Shown here: piece after piece, positions 62,013 to 64,000 of the stretch
Numbering within the stretch: position 1 is the first letter of the stretch
Layout: each line of letters opens with the position of its first letter
From: Ovis canadensis
Taxonomy: Eukaryota; Chordata; Mammalia; Artiodactyla; Bovidae
Length of the DNA stretch: 64,000 nt
Direction of reading: 5' to 3'
Assembly: GCF_042477335.2 (NCBI RefSeq)
Contig: NC_091250.1
Coordinates: forward strand, 58,225,384-58,289,383
The notes under the pieces: model-generated
Told to the model about the DNA's origin: nothing
What the model saw: the letters and a program-made list of their open reading frames with translations, nothing else
Database searches by the model: none
Made by a program: the position numbers and the translations under genes

Positions 62013-63834
62013 AAATCAAAAGCCTAACAATTAAAAAAACTAACAGAGAAGTTACCAGGTTACATCTTGGGAATTCTACGGAAAATATTCAGAGTCTATG
62101 GAAAATATTCAAGCATGAAGGAGACTAATATAAAGTGCGTAATTAATATTTAAAATGAAATATCTTATGGAAAAGGGGGGAAGACCTATTAAGTCTCTAA
62201 AAAGATTTAATAAATTACCAATTAAGGCTTTTAAAAAAGTAGCTTTTCATTTAGAAGTATACTTCATCTTCTAATAACAGCTATATTTCTGAACAGCTGT
62301 CAAAAAATTCAACTTTCAAGATGACATCATAATTCTCTAATATAAAACCTATTAATTAAAGAGCAAATGGCAGAATCTTCAATTAACCTTTATTCCCCCC
62401 ACATGATCTACTATATTTTGCTTTTATGTAGATACAGATAAATCATTAGACATAAAGCATGTATCATTTTAATTAACTCACTAAAGAATGTCTTGAAGTT
62501 AATACCCATTTTTGTAGCTTCCTGAATCATTAACAGCTACACAACAACAAATGCTCTAATAAAGACTTTGAGGGACTGACTGTGATTCTGAACCAAAGAA
62601 AATGTTTATCATCTTTACAAAGTTAAACAAATTAACTTACTAAAATAAATATACTCAAGGTAAAATGACACAGAAGAGTTTGACATTAAATTTAAATAAC
62701 CAAAACTTTGCCAACTAGAATTCTACTTTATATGACTCTACTGAACCAGGAGGAAGTATATAAAAATTTGGGGCAATAAAAAGCATTCTCAAATCCAGAA
62801 GTCCCCATATTTTCTCTCAGTTCATGGTACCTTCACTGACTAGATAACTTTCACAGTGCCCCTAGCCTAAAAGAAACACTTACGGTGGTTGCAATGACTA
62901 CAAGAAATCCTAAAACTGTGTATATATGTCCTAATACCTTAGAGCCATTTGAAAAAAAAAAATCAATTTAAAATAAATATTTCATTCTTACATAACCACA
63001 GCTGCTTCCTAATGGGTTGTGCATGCTTACTGGGCACTCCAAAATTAATCAGATACGGATCAGACAAACAATGATATCTCTATTTCTTATTCCAAAATGA
63101 TTTTTATACAGTACTTGCATTGTACCATAGTTATTGTCAAAATACCAGTATCTAAGATATGACACAAACAAAAGGGAGGCAGCATGATGTAATGTCAACA
63201 CCCTAACTGCCCAGAGCTGGTAGCTGTGAGATGTCCAGAAGTGTCCAGTATCACTATGCTCAAACACTCAGAATACCCTACAGCACCTCTGTCCATTCAC
63301 TATAGCATTCCAGAGCACACTCTCTGGGGAAAATGGTCCTAACGTTTTTTAAAGATAACTTTCAGCAATACCTTCAACATCTAAAACCAATTATCAGAAT
63401 AAATTTTTCAAGAATCCTCAACACAATACATTAGGAGATTTAAGAAGGGGGTAGCTTCAATTGCAATGTCCAGGAAAAATACAAACTCCAGTTCTTATTA
63501 ATGAAGGCTCAATGACATGCAAAGACCAATGAAGAATCAAGATGTCTATGAGGTTAACCAATCCAATAACCACATATTTCCTTCTCCTACAATTTTCTAT
63601 TATTCTGGAGCTAACTCCAGGTAAAGGACGTCCCAGTCTTCATGCGAAAGACTTTCACTTTGGTAAGTATTCCTACCAACAAAAAACCATTATGCGAAGT
63701 TGCTATCCTTTGAATTAATTTTTTTTAATGCTAAAGGAATTTAGATTAAGTTAAACATGACTTACAGAAATGAATTTATAAAGTAAATCTAGTTACTTGT
63801 TACAAAATTTAAGAAGCCTAAATTGAAGCTCTTG

Positions 63835-63972
63835 GAACTATATTCAATATCCTGTGATGAACCATAATGGAAAAGAATCTGAAAAAGTGTGTGAGGTGCT
63901 TTGCTGTATAGCAGAAATTAACATAGCACTATAAATTAACTAAACTTCAGTAAAAGTTTAAAAAATAAAGCT
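63835..63972 (+). mobile_element. L1 LINE 3' end
   Basis: attcaatatcctgtgatgaa, atggaaaagaatctgaaaaa, ttgctgtatagcagaaatta and a short A-rich tail. Confidence 0.8.
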
Positions 63973-64000
63973 TTTATTCAGACAAGAGTTCTATTACATT

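Larger units (their letters stand above)
61295..64000 (-). other. ADGRA3 intron, partial; runs off the right edge
   Basis: Two L1 3' ends on the forward strand. I looked for the upstream Ig exon and found no stretch with acceptor, donor and a fitting frame; it presumably lies beyond 64000. Nothing recognised in 61300-61660 and 62020-63825. Confidence 0.75.

Noticed and set aside
63049..63267. 72-codon minus-strand frame as the missing Ig-domain exon
   Set aside because: The translation has no Ig Cys/Trp pattern and no acceptor and donor giving the needed phase.
1..64000. CRISPR arrays, bacterial operons, riboswitches, phage or other novel system
   Set aside because: The sequence is ruminant nuclear DNA with one spliced gene and interspersed repeats. 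No regularly spaced repeat array or compact gene cluster exists here.

Overview
The window is vertebrate nuclear DNA from a bovid ruminant. The evidence is the repeat content: at least seven BovB (RTE-class) LINE fragments, about 17 Bov-tA-type tRNA-derived SINEs, older cetartiodactyl CHR-type SINEs, and ruminant L1 3' ends. The species (cattle, sheep, goat or other bovid) cannot be fixed from this sequence alone. I see no bacterial-style genes, no CRISPR array and no second protein-coding gene.

One gene runs through almost the whole window on the minus strand: the 3' part of ADGRA3 (GPR125), an adhesion G-protein-coupled receptor. I found twelve coding exons by reading the minus strand for GT-AG junctions that keep one frame. 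In transcript order they lie at 61294-61155, 58599-58398, 57189-57034, 46354-46193, 43654-43451, 30682-30469, 30261-30053, 16316-16192, 15109-14986, 5868-5723, 1722-1627 and 1485-243. All junction phases match. Together they give 3021 nt, that is 1006 residues plus a TAG stop. In order they encode the end of the Ig domain, the hormone-receptor (HormR) domain, the GAIN domain with a non-consensus GPS, seven membrane segments and a long cytoplasmic tail ending in the PDZ ligand ETTV. If the gene has 19 exons, as I recall for this family, these are exons 8-19. The start codon, promoter, signal peptide, LRRs and most of the Ig domain lie beyond position 64000.

The rest is intron. From low to high coordinates: 1-242 is 3' UTR and flank; 1.7-15 kb holds BovB, SINEs and old L1; 16.3-30 kb is a repeat-dense intron with several nested insertions (an old MaLR-type LTR broken by a ruminant L1 tail and by a 540-bp solo LTR, then an L1 broken by BovB and a SINE); 30.7-43.4 kb holds a nearly full-length decayed BovB inside a Tigger-type DNA transposon; 46-57 kb holds a 48-bp perfect tandem duplication and a mariner-derived hairpin resembling the ruminant miR-2284/2285 family; 57-64 kb holds three exons, a SINE 35 nt from a splice acceptor, and L1 tails.

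I did not find a new biological system. The most unusual signal is a composite insertion at 14.15-14.21 kb. It joins an inverted copy of 21 nt of an ADGRA3 exon to a direct copy of 39 nt of the flanking intron, which looks like a local template-switching event.
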